In this document: positions 24,510-32,641 of the stretch, in pieces
Numbering within the stretch: the stretch's first letter is position 1
Layout of the letters: every line of letters begins with the position of its first letter
Assembly: GCF_030409605.1 (NCBI RefSeq)
Contig: NZ_JAUFQG010000004.1
Coordinates: 1,240,001 to 1,304,000, forward strand
Direction of reading: 5' to 3'
DNA length: 64,000 nucleotides
Source: Simiduia curdlanivorans
GTDB lineage: Bacteria; Pseudomonadota; Gammaproteobacteria; Pseudomonadales; Cellvibrionaceae
Made by a program: the position numbers and the translations under genes
The notes under the pieces: model-generated
The model's database searches: none
What the model saw: only the letters and a program-made list of their open reading frames with translations
What the model was told of the DNA's origin: nothing

Positions 24510-27500
24510 ATGAAAAAGACATTTATCAAAACAGCACTCTTTAGTGCGGTAGCTTTTTGTTCGGCAAATACCCTAGCGGCGCCAAACTATGGTGAGGCGT
24601 TGCAAAAATCGATTTATTTTTACGAGGCGCAGCAAGCGGGTAAATTACCGGCTTGGAACCGTGTCGAATGGCGCGGTGATTCCGTGCTAGACGACGGTTC
24701 AGACGTTGGAAAAGATTTGTCCGGCGGCTGGTTCGATGCCGGCGACCACGTGAAGTTTGGCTTTCCCATGGCCGCCTCAGCTACCATGTTGGCGTGGGGT
24801 GTTATTGAATATCCGCAGGCCTATACCCAATCAGGTCAAATGGCTCACATCAAAAATAACTTGCGCTTTGTGGCAGATTATTTTGTTAGCGCCCATACCG
24901 CGCCGAATGAATTATACGGCCAGGTGGGTTCGGGTAGCGCAGACCACGCCTGGTGGGGTTCGCCAGAGGTTGTACATTTAACCAGCCGCGCAGCGAGTAA
25001 TAGACCCGCTTTTAAAGTCGATGCTTCTTGCCCTGGTTCTGATTTAGCGGGTGAGACGGCCGCGGCACTATCCGCCATTGCGATGGTGTTTAAAACCGAT
25101 GATCCAGCTTACTCTGCAAATTTAATTAACCACGCTAAGCAGCTCTATAGCTTCGCCAATACCTACAAGGGTAAATACAGCGCCTGTATTACCGACGCCT
25201 CCGGTTTCTACAATTCGTGGAGTGGTTACAACGATGAATTGGTGTGGTCGGCTATCTGGTTGCATCGCGCCACCGGCGAACAAAGCTATTTAGATGCAGC
25301 GGTTACCGCTTACGACAGTTTAAATACCGAGCAGCAATCTACAGTTAGATCTTACAAGTGGACACACGCTTGGGATGATAAAGGTTACGGTTCTTATGTA
25401 TTGATGGCGCAATTAACCGGTGAGGCTAAGTACAAGGCCGATGCGGAGCGCTGGTTGGATTATTGGACCACAGGTTACCAGGGCGCCAAGGTGAAATACA
25501 CGCCGGGTGGCTTGGCCCAATTAGATACTTGGGGCGCTACCCGCTACGCCTCTAACACATCCTTTATCGCGTTAATTTACTCCGACTATTTGAAGTCAGT
25601 GAACCCGAGCGATAGCCGTGTTAGCACCTATTACAACTTTGCTGTTAGCCAGTTGGAATATATTTTGGGCGATAACCCCATGGGTATTTCCTATCAAATT
25701 GGCACCTCGGCCAACGGCCCGAAGAACCCCCATCACCGCGGCGCACATGGGACTTGGGCCGATAGCTTAACGGTGCCCACCGAGAGTCGCCATCTATTGG
25801 TCGGCGCTTTGGTTGGTGGCCCAGGCACGGGTGACAGTTATGTCGATGACCGTGGCGACTATATTGCCAACGAGGTGGCAACCGATTACAACGCAGGCTT
25901 CACTGGTGCGGTCGCGCGCTTGTATATGGATTTTGGCGGCTCACCCATCGCAGAGAATCAATTCCCCGCGCCAGAAGTTCGCGATTTAGAATATTTTGTT
26001 GAAGCGAAAACCAATGCCACTGGCCCACGCCATGTGGAAATTTCAGCCAAGGTGTATAACCGCTCGGCATGGCCTGCGGCGAATACCGATAAATTAAAAT
26101 TCCGTTACTTTGTCGATTTAACTGCCGAAAAAGCAAAGGGATACTCAGTGGCTGACGTGAAAGTGACGGCTGCTTACAGTCAGGCGACGAGTGTGTCTCA
26201 GCTAAAACCTTGGGGCAATGCGGCAGATGATATCTATTACACCGAGATCGACTTTACCGGTGTGGATATTTTTCCCGGCGGTCAGTCGGATCACAAGAAA
26301 GAAGTGCAATTTCGCTTGTCGCTACCCACCACGGGTGACTCGGCGGATTGGGTGAACGCTGGCGACCCGTCTTGGGACAGCTACACCAACGCGGATAAGC
26401 AGGCGCCTAAAATTGCGATGTATAACGATACAGCGCTTATTTGGGGCTCTGAGCCAACCCCACCTTGCGGCGCTGGCACCGGCATCAATTGCGCACCTAG
26501 CGCGCAAAATGTCGCAGTGACCACGCAGCAAAATACGGCGGTCCAAGTTACGCTTTCGGCTGCAGATAGTGACGGCACCATTGCATCCTACCAAGTAGCT
26601 AGCCCTGCAAACGGTAGCCTTGCGGGCACCGGCGCGGTGCGAACCTATACTCCTGCAGCAGGTTTTTTTGGCGTGGATAGCTTCACCTACACCGCCACCG
26701 ATAACAGCGGCGCGGTTTCAAATGAAGCCACCGTTTCCGTTACGGTAACGGAGCCTATTGTGCCTTCGGTTGCAATATCTTCGCCCAACAATAATGCCCA
26801 AGTGTATACCGGCGCATTGGTGCCGGTGAGTTTCACGCTGGCCAATGCCGCGAGTGTAAAAGTGTTGGTCAATGGGGGCCAGGTTGCCACCGGAGTTACC
26901 GGGTCGACTGTTAGCATTACCGCGCCCACAAGTACGGGCAGCTTTTTAGTTGAGCTAATTGCGCAAGATGCGAGTGGTGCAGATTTAAGTGCCTCGGCCA
27001 GCCTCACTTTAAACGCGGTTACGCCACCGGCGAATACGCCGCCTGTGGCTTCGTTTACATCGGTAAGCAGTGGCTTAACTGTCAATGTTGATGGCTCGGC
27101 ATCATCGGATGCCGACGGCGATGCGCTGACCTACAGCTGGGATTTTGCCGGCGTGAGTAAGTCGGGCAAGACCGCAAGTCACACCTTTGCGGCGGCCGGA
27201 AGCTACGCCGTTCAGCTAACCGTATCCGATGGCATCGATACTAACGTAACGAGCAAAAGCGTTTCGGTGACTGCGCCAACGCCCGGTGTTAGTTGTGATT
27301 ACATCGTCGCCGATCAATGGAATACCGGCTTTGTTGCCAACATTCGGTTGACCAATACCACCAGCGCGCCGGTGTCAAACTGGTCGGTAACCTGGAGCTA
27401 CCCAGCCGGTGTTGCCCGCACCAATGGTTGGAATGCAACAGTCGTGGGTAATAACCCCTACACCGCCACATCTGCCGGTTGGAACAACACCATTCAACCT

Positions 27501-27590
27501 GGCCAGTATGTTGAATTCGGCATTCAAGGCACAAAGCCTAACGGCCAAGCCGCGCCGGTACCCACTGTCACTGGTGCTGTTTGCCAGTAA
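24510..27590 (+). CDS. Secreted GH9 cellulase with CBM3c, Ig-like, PKD and CBM2 domains
   Basis: A large secreted cellulase of 1026 residues. After a signal peptide (cut near NTLAA, residue 23) comes the GH9 (alpha/alpha)6 barrel to about 475, with Asp76 and Asp79 in WFDAGDHVKFG, His in NPHHRGAHG and the catalytic acid Glu455 in DYIANEVATDYNAGF. Residues about 485-645 are a CBM3c module, typical of processive GH9 enzymes. A Cys-flanked hinge (PPCGAGTGINCAPS) leads to two Ig-like domains (about 660-745 and 748-840), a PKD domain (845-925; DADGDALTYSWDF) and a C-terminal CBM2 (930-1026) with the Cys pair near its ends. It probably cuts crystalline cellulose processively together with its neighbours. 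Confidence 0.96.
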   Translation: MKKTFIKTALFSAVAFCSANTLAAPNYGEALQKSIYFYEAQQAGKLPAWNRVEWRGDSVLDDGSDVGKDLSGGWFDAGDHVKFGFPMAASATMLAWGVIEYPQAYTQSGQMAHIKNNLRFVADYFVSAHTAPNELYGQVGSGSADHAWWGSPEVVHLTSRAASNRPAFKVDASCPGSDLAGETAAALSAIAMVFKTDDPAYSANLINHAKQLYSFANTYKGKYSACITDASGFYNSWSGYNDELVWSAIWLHRATGEQSYLDAAVTAYDSLNTEQQSTVRSYKWTHAWDDKGYGSYVLMAQLTGEAKYKADAERWLDYWTTGYQGAKVKYTPGGLAQLDTWGATRYASNTSFIALIYSDYLKSVNPSDSRVSTYYNFAVSQLEYILGDNPMGISYQIGTSANGPKNPHHRGAHGTWADSLTVPTESRHLLVGALVGGPGTGDSYVDDRGDYIANEVATDYNAGFTGAVARLYMDFGGSPIAENQFPAPEVRDLEYFVEAKTNATGPRHVEISAKVYNRSAWPAANTDKLKFRYFVDLTAEKAKGYSVADVKVTAAYSQATSVSQLKPWGNAADDIYYTEIDFTGVDIFPGGQSDHKKEVQFRLSLPTTGDSADWVNAGDPSWDSYTNADKQAPKIAMYNDTALIWGSEPTPPCGAGTGINCAPSAQNVAVTTQQNTAVQVTLSAADSDGTIASYQVASPANGSLAGTGAVRTYTPAAGFFGVDSFTYTATDNSGAVSNEATVSVTVTEPIVPSVAISSPNNNAQVYTGALVPVSFTLANAASVKVLVNGGQVATGVTGSTVSITAPTSTGSFLVELIAQDASGADLSASASLTLNAVTPPANTPPVASFTSVSSGLTVNVDGSASSDADGDALTYSWDFAGVSKSGKTASHTFAAAGSYAVQLTVSDGIDTNVTSKSVSVTAPTPGVSCDYIVADQWNTGFVANIRLTNTTSAPVSNWSVTWSYPAGVARTNGWNATVVGNNPYTATSAGWNNTIQPGQYVEFGIQGTKPNGQAAPVPTVTGAVCQ

Positions 27591-27596
27591 ATGAAT

Positions 27597-27622
27597 GGCC
27601 CAGCTTTTCGCTGGGCCTTTTT
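27597..27622 (+). terminator. Terminator between GH9 and AA10 genes
   Basis: GGCCCAGC and GCTGGGCC form an 8-bp stem with TTTTC loop, followed by five T. It ends 14 bases before the AA10 start. Confidence 0.85.
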
Positions 27623-27636
27623 AATGGAGAAAAAAT

Positions 27637-29169
27637 ATGTACAGTCAAATGAAAAAAGGCTTGCTGTCATCGGCCGTGCTATTAACGTCGCTAGGTGTTT
27701 CTTCCATTGCCCTTGGTCATGGTTTGATGGTTGACCCGCCGGCGCGCAACGCCAAATGTGGTTTACAAGAAAAGCCTGACCAGGCCACCACACAAGCTTG
27801 TGTGGATGCCTTTGCCAATGATTCCAACGGCGGCTATCAATTTATGAGCGTGTTAAGCCACGACGTGGGTCGCAAAGGTGTGACGCCCTTGCCTAGCAAC
27901 GTTTGTGGTTTCGATAGCGAAGTGTGGAATGGCGGAGCTACGCCCTGGGACACGGCGACCAACTGGCCCACCACGCCGGTGGTTGCCGGTGAAAAAGTGT
28001 TTACTTGGAATATTTCCTGGGGCCCGCACTTTGATGACACCGAGGAGTTTCGCTACTGGATTACTAAGCCAGGGTTTGTTTTTGACTCGAATAAAAAATT
28101 AACCTGGGATGATTTTGAGACGGAAGCCTTTTGTGTTCTGAATTATGACGACAAAAACCCTACTGCCAACCCCTTGGTGGTAGCCGATAAAGCTAACACG
28201 CTTTTTCATACCAGCTGTCAGCTACCAGAGCGATCTGGGCATCATGTGGTGTACGGCGAGTGGGGTAGAAACTACTTTACCTATGAGCGCTTCCACGGCT
28301 GTATGGATCTGGCTTACTCGACCGGACCAACGCCACCTAGCGCGCAAAATCAAACGGTGACATTGGAGAAAAATGGCAGTGCGGCCATTACCTTAGTGGC
28401 CACCGATGCCGACGGGCAAGTTATCGATTACAGCGTGACGTCACAGCCCGAGCACGGCGTCGTTACTGGCACGGGTGCTAGCCGCGTTTATACGCCAAAT
28501 GTTAACTACAGCGGTGCCGATGCCTTTGCCTTTGTGGCTATCGATAACGACAACCTAAGTTCGGCACCCGCTACGGTTTCTATCACCGTAAAGGCGGAAA
28601 ACTCGGCACCGGTGGCAAGCTTTATGGCGTCGACTAATGGCTTGGAAGCGACGCTACATGCGCATGATTCTTCTGATCCGGATGGGGATACACTGAGCTA
28701 CGCGTGGGATTTTGGCGATGGCAATGTTGGCCAAGGTGTTCATGTTGTACATGCTTATGCAGTCGCCGGAACCTATGACGTTAGCCTGACGGTTTCTGAT
28801 GGCAACTTAACTGATAGCGTCCAACAAGCTGTCAGTGTGAGTGCTTTGCCAAGCAGCGATATCAGCTGTGAGTACGTCGTGGAGAATGAATGGAACACGG
28901 GTGCGGTGGCCACCATTCGGATTAATAACCGAGGTGCGAGCGCAGTTAACGACTGGACCCTGGGCTGGCAATATGCCAACGGTAACCGTGTCGCGAGTTC
29001 GTGGAATGCGACCTTAACTGGCGCCAATCCCTACCAGGCGACGGCCTTGAGTTGGAATAAGTATATTCCTGCTGGGCAAACGGCTAGCTTTGGGGTGCAA
29101 ATCACAAAAGCCGCCGGTGAAAGCGCCGTACAGCCGACGTTTGTTAGCGGAGTTTGTGCGCCAAATTAA
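27637..29169 (+). CDS. Secreted AA10 lytic polysaccharide monooxygenase with Ig-like, PKD and CBM2 domains
   Basis: A copper enzyme that oxidatively cuts cellulose or chitin chains. Signal cleavage after ALG would leave His28 (HGLMVDPPARN) as the new N-terminus, the first half of the copper histidine brace; the second is His131 in NISWGPHFDD. The AA10 domain runs to about 230 and includes FHGCMDL near its end with the axial aromatic region. Then come a cadherin-like Ig domain (about 232-315), PKD (318-400; DPDGDTLSYAWDFGDG) and a CBM2 (410-510). CBM2 and the adjacent GH5/GH9 point to cellulose rather than chitin. GGAG precedes the ATG. The Ig domain is closely related to the first one in the GH9 protein. 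Confidence 0.95.
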   Translation: MYSQMKKGLLSSAVLLTSLGVSSIALGHGLMVDPPARNAKCGLQEKPDQATTQACVDAFANDSNGGYQFMSVLSHDVGRKGVTPLPSNVCGFDSEVWNGGATPWDTATNWPTTPVVAGEKVFTWNISWGPHFDDTEEFRYWITKPGFVFDSNKKLTWDDFETEAFCVLNYDDKNPTANPLVVADKANTLFHTSCQLPERSGHHVVYGEWGRNYFTYERFHGCMDLAYSTGPTPPSAQNQTVTLEKNGSAAITLVATDADGQVIDYSVTSQPEHGVVTGTGASRVYTPNVNYSGADAFAFVAIDNDNLSSAPATVSITVKAENSAPVASFMASTNGLEATLHAHDSSDPDGDTLSYAWDFGDGNVGQGVHVVHAYAVAGTYDVSLTVSDGNLTDSVQQAVSVSALPSSDISCEYVVENEWNTGAVATIRINNRGASAVNDWTLGWQYANGNRVASSWNATLTGANPYQATALSWNKYIPAGQTASFGVQITKAAGESAVQPTFVSGVCAPN

Positions 29170-29197
29170 AATGAATTAAGGTAATTTTGCTCTATTT

Positions 29198-29224
29198 GGC
29201 GAGCCTTGTGCTCGCCATTTTTTT
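29198..29224 (+). terminator. Terminator after AA10 gene
   Basis: GGCGAG and CTCGCC stem with a seven-base loop, then A and seven T. It closes the GH5-GH9-AA10 cluster. Confidence 0.88.
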
Positions 29225-29382
29225 ATCTAGAGCAGATAGGGCGCTTGTAAGGCAATCGGCGCACCGACGAGACTTTACAATTGTTTACATTACTAGACAA
29301 AAGCTAATCCATGTTGACTGATTGAATCACAATCTCTTGATAGATTGCCGCTTCTGAAATTTTTCCTGAGGTGGTAGTGACG

Positions 29383-30780
29383 ATGTTAGACATAATTCAT
29401 ACGCGTAAGTGGTTGGCGCGAATCTCCCTACTTGCCCTAATGCCGTTGATGTTGGTGGCCTGTGACGACGATGACGATAGCACCAGCGTCGACGACCGCG
29501 GCTATTTACAGTTTTATAATGCATCGTCTAACTCTTCCACCACCCAATTTCGCTTAGACGATGAATTAGTTGGCTCGGCGCCCTACGGTGATGTGACGGC
29601 ATTAGCTGCAATAGAGTTAGATGATTACACCCTCACCCTCGAGCGCGCTGATACCAGTGATGCGAGCAATAATGTGGTTGTGGTGGAGCAAGACCTAACC
29701 ATTAGTAAAGATGACTATACCCTTTGGGCGATGTTTGGCGATTTCACCGCACCTGAGTTAGTTGCTTACGACTATGAACCCTCAGACGATTTCGAAGACG
29801 ATCAGTTTGAGCTGATGGCTTACAATTTCACCTCGAGTTCGAGTCAGCTTGAGATCTACTATGCGCCCGAGGATGGCAGCTTTGATGAGGCTAGCTACTT
29901 AACCACGTTAGGAGCGAGAGAGCAGTCCGCAACCTTTGATCTTGAAGAGGGTGACTATACCTTTCATGTGATTGAGGTAGACAGCGGCGAGCTTATTTTG
30001 TCTACGGCCGAGGTGCCTTTTGTTGAAGCTAAAACTTATTTTGTCGTGCTGCGCGATGATGATGAGAGCACCGACGGAACCATTTCCTTAGATCAAGTTA
30101 CCACTTCTACCTTTGTGTATAACTATACGAATGAAAATAATGCGGCGCAGTTGCGCGTGTATAACAGCATTGATGAGCTGGGCTCGGTGGATATACTGCT
30201 TACCGGTCGCGCTGAGAATCCGAGTTTTTCAGCCATTGATTTTGACAGTGCGTCTGAATTTCAAACCATGCCCTTCGGTGATTACACCTTAGCTATGACC
30301 GAAGTGGGCAATCCAACCAACAAGTACATAGAAAACAAGCTGGTATCACTCGCCTCTGGTGCTTCCAAAAATGTGGTGTTTTACAAGAGTACCAGCAATG
30401 TCGTTAGCGCCTTGGTCTTTAGCCAAGATGTTCGAGAGCGTGTATATGAACACGATATTAACTTGTTGAGCTTCGCTAATAAGTTGGACTCAGATGGCGA
30501 TCGCTACTTGCTAAAAGCATATTTCGTGAACGAGGCCGAGGGAGAAACCCTGGAGTCTGCAGCGCAAGTCTTAACCGGTGTGGATTTTGCGAAAGTACGC
30601 AATTTTACCTTGGTATCTGGTGACTATGCGGTCTACATTACCTACACCGACGACGATGGGGTAGAGCAGGCGTTAGTTGATGATATCTATCTGGAGTTAG
30701 AGGCCAACACCAATTACATGTTGATATTAGAACCGGACAGTTCGGCATACGGTGGTTATCGTATTAGTGTGGTCCAGTAG
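29383..30780 (+). CDS. DUF4397-like lipoprotein (first of tandem pair)
   Basis: A secreted lipoprotein of about 465 residues; function unknown. Signal peptide and lipobox are MLDIIHTRKWLARISLLA..LMLVAC, followed directly by DDDDDS, an Asp run that may influence sorting. The rest is a series of beta-sandwich repeats of the DUF4397 kind (RGYLQFYNASSNSSTTQF; LRVYNSIDELGSVDILLTG), very acidic overall. The ATG at 29383 has GAGGTGG ten bases upstream; a GTG four codons earlier is in frame. The downstream neighbour is a paralogue, so the pair arose by tandem duplication. Position after the cellulase cluster suggests, but does not show, a cell-surface role. Confidence 0.8.
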   Translation: MLDIIHTRKWLARISLLALMPLMLVACDDDDDSTSVDDRGYLQFYNASSNSSTTQFRLDDELVGSAPYGDVTALAAIELDDYTLTLERADTSDASNNVVVVEQDLTISKDDYTLWAMFGDFTAPELVAYDYEPSDDFEDDQFELMAYNFTSSSSQLEIYYAPEDGSFDEASYLTTLGAREQSATFDLEEGDYTFHVIEVDSGELILSTAEVPFVEAKTYFVVLRDDDESTDGTISLDQVTTSTFVYNYTNENNAAQLRVYNSIDELGSVDILLTGRAENPSFSAIDFDSASEFQTMPFGDYTLAMTEVGNPTNKYIENKLVSLASGASKNVVFYKSTSNVVSALVFSQDVRERVYEHDINLLSFANKLDSDGDRYLLKAYFVNEAEGETLESAAQVLTGVDFAKVRNFTLVSGDYAVYITYTDDDGVEQALVDDIYLELEANTNYMLILEPDSSAYGGYRISVVQ

Positions 30781-31023
30781 TTCTAAACCTGCACGAGGGT
30801 CGCTGGGCGGTGGCCTTCGTGTGTCGATAGCTTGTATTTGGGGGCAGACAAGGCGCTGGTCAAAAAACAACCTAAAACAACCTGCGAAGTCTTTATCTCC
30901 CAGTTTTCCCAGGGGTGCCAAGCAAAACCAAGAAAACTTGCTGTTTCTGAACTAAAAGGGTGTTCAGCAGTCCCAAGAGTTGAAATAATCCCCCGTTATT
31001 TAATTCTGGGTCGAAATCAGCAT

Positions 31024-32568
31024 ATGGAAACTCTTCACTCTCGTGGCCGTGGGCGTCAATTTGGTGCCGTGTTGTTAGCCTGTTTGGCTGCTTTAGTTGC
31101 AGCTTGCTCGGATAGCAATAGTAATAGTCAAAGGGCGGCCGATGCTGGTTATCTACAGTTTTACAATGCCTCGCCCAACTCTTCGGTGACGGATTTTGTC
31201 ATCACCACTACCACGTCTGAGACGAATACGAGCCTTGTATCAAAGGCTGAATACGGCGATGCGTCGGCTATAACGGCGGTGACTCCGGCTGATTACGCCT
31301 TGTCGATTGAGCGCGCTGATCCTGCCAACCCAGGCGAGAAAATTGCGTTGTTCGAGCGCGATGTCACTGTTATTAAAGATGAACACAGTTTTTGGCTCAT
31401 GACAGGTGATTATTCTGCACCCGAGCTGACGGAGTATCGCTACGTTCCACCTACGCCCTATAACAGTGGCGAATTCGGCATTACGGTATTCAACGTCACG
31501 GAGGCGCGCGGACAAATTGAACTGTATTACGTCGCCGAAGGCGGCACTTTTGACGAGGCGCAATTTTTAGTCACCCTCGGCGATGGCGGCCGCTCTGAGC
31601 CAAGCACGCTTAGCGAAGGCAATTATATATTTTTCGCGGTGGACGTGGACTCGGGCAATCGGATTTTAACTACCGATGTCGTGCCCTTCGTTAAAGCAAA
31701 TACCTATTTTCTTATGTTGCGCGAACTGGGTTATGGTGATGCCAGCACCGTGGTATTAGATCAAGTCTCGGGCTCGAGTTTTGTGTACAGCTATCAGGAT
31801 CAATTGAACCCAGCGCCTACCAAGATTCGCGCTTATAACAGTATTACAGACTTAAATAATGTCGACGTGATCCTCACGGGGGCATCAGAAACCCATACGA
31901 TTTCAGGCTTGGCGGCCAGTACCTTGAGCGATGTCCAAAGCCTCGCGGGTGGCGAGTATGATGTGGAACTAACGGCCGCAGCTAACCCGGATGTTGTCCA
32001 TTACCAACGGGAGGAGGGTAGAAAGCTTGCTTCTGGCTCGAATTCGATACTGTTCTTTCTGGAGAACGTGTTGGCAACTGGTAACGATGTAGTTTTGCTC
32101 GATTTTCTCCTGTCCCAACCTCTGAGGCCGCGTTTATACGAATCACATGTTAACTATGTTCATCTAGGGGTTAAACAAGTTGAGGTGGAAACATCTTCTG
32201 GTGAGACGGTGTTAGTGGCGGACCCATTGATATTGCACTTTGTTAATGAAGATGCAGGTGAGGTGTTTGAAGCGGTTGATGGCGAAGGCAATTTAGTTGT
32301 AGCGCCGACATCAAAATATAATTTGACCAATCTGGAGTTTGGTAGTCAGCGAAACTTCAGTATGCCGGTCGCAAACTATGTGCTTTATTTAACCTACTCA
32401 ACGACTGCGTCAGTTACGAATGAGGACGGGACAGTCACTGTTGTCAGTACCCGCCATCAATTTGGTGATTCGTTGGACTTTGAAGTGCTAGCCGGTGAAA
32501 ACTATTTGTTGACCTTTGAAGCGGATGCTTCTGCAACAGATGGCTATCGTTTAAAAATTAGCCAGTAG
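31024..32568 (+). CDS. DUF4397-like lipoprotein (second of tandem pair)
   Basis: A paralogue of the gene just upstream, about 514 residues. Lipobox is AALVAAC after a basic start (METLHSRGRGRQF). Matching segments across the pair include AGYLQFYNASPNSSVTDF, APELTEYRYVP and YVAEGGTFDEAQFLVTLGDG, so the domain order is the same. The frame is open about 64 codons further upstream, but those residues do not look like a signal peptide and are not shared with the paralogue, so the ATG at 31024 is preferred even though no clear ribosome binding site precedes it. It ends in KISQ, as the paralogue ends in ISVVQ. A hairpin follows. Confidence 0.78.
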   Translation: METLHSRGRGRQFGAVLLACLAALVAACSDSNSNSQRAADAGYLQFYNASPNSSVTDFVITTTTSETNTSLVSKAEYGDASAITAVTPADYALSIERADPANPGEKIALFERDVTVIKDEHSFWLMTGDYSAPELTEYRYVPPTPYNSGEFGITVFNVTEARGQIELYYVAEGGTFDEAQFLVTLGDGGRSEPSTLSEGNYIFFAVDVDSGNRILTTDVVPFVKANTYFLMLRELGYGDASTVVLDQVSGSSFVYSYQDQLNPAPTKIRAYNSITDLNNVDVILTGASETHTISGLAASTLSDVQSLAGGEYDVELTAAANPDVVHYQREEGRKLASGSNSILFFLENVLATGNDVVLLDFLLSQPLRPRLYESHVNYVHLGVKQVEVETSSGETVLVADPLILHFVNEDAGEVFEAVDGEGNLVVAPTSKYNLTNLEFGSQRNFSMPVANYVLYLTYSTTASVTNEDGTVTVVSTRHQFGDSLDFEVLAGENYLLTFEADASATDGYRLKISQ

Positions 32569-32584
32569 CCGCCTGACAAGTGAT

Positions 32585-32613
32585 AATAATGGCCGCATGT
32601 AGCGGCCATTATT
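32585..32613. terminator. Hairpin between lipoprotein and protease genes
   Basis: AATAATGGCCGC and GCGGCCATTATT form a perfect 12-bp stem around ATGTA. Symmetric, so it may serve both convergent genes. Confidence 0.8.
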
Positions 32614-32641
32614 TATGGTGCGGCTGGTATACCTGTGGAAT

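Noticed and set aside
31000..31023. Longer start for the second lipoprotein, from 30832
   Set aside because: The extra 64 residues are not shared with the paralogue and would bury the lipoprotein signal peptide.
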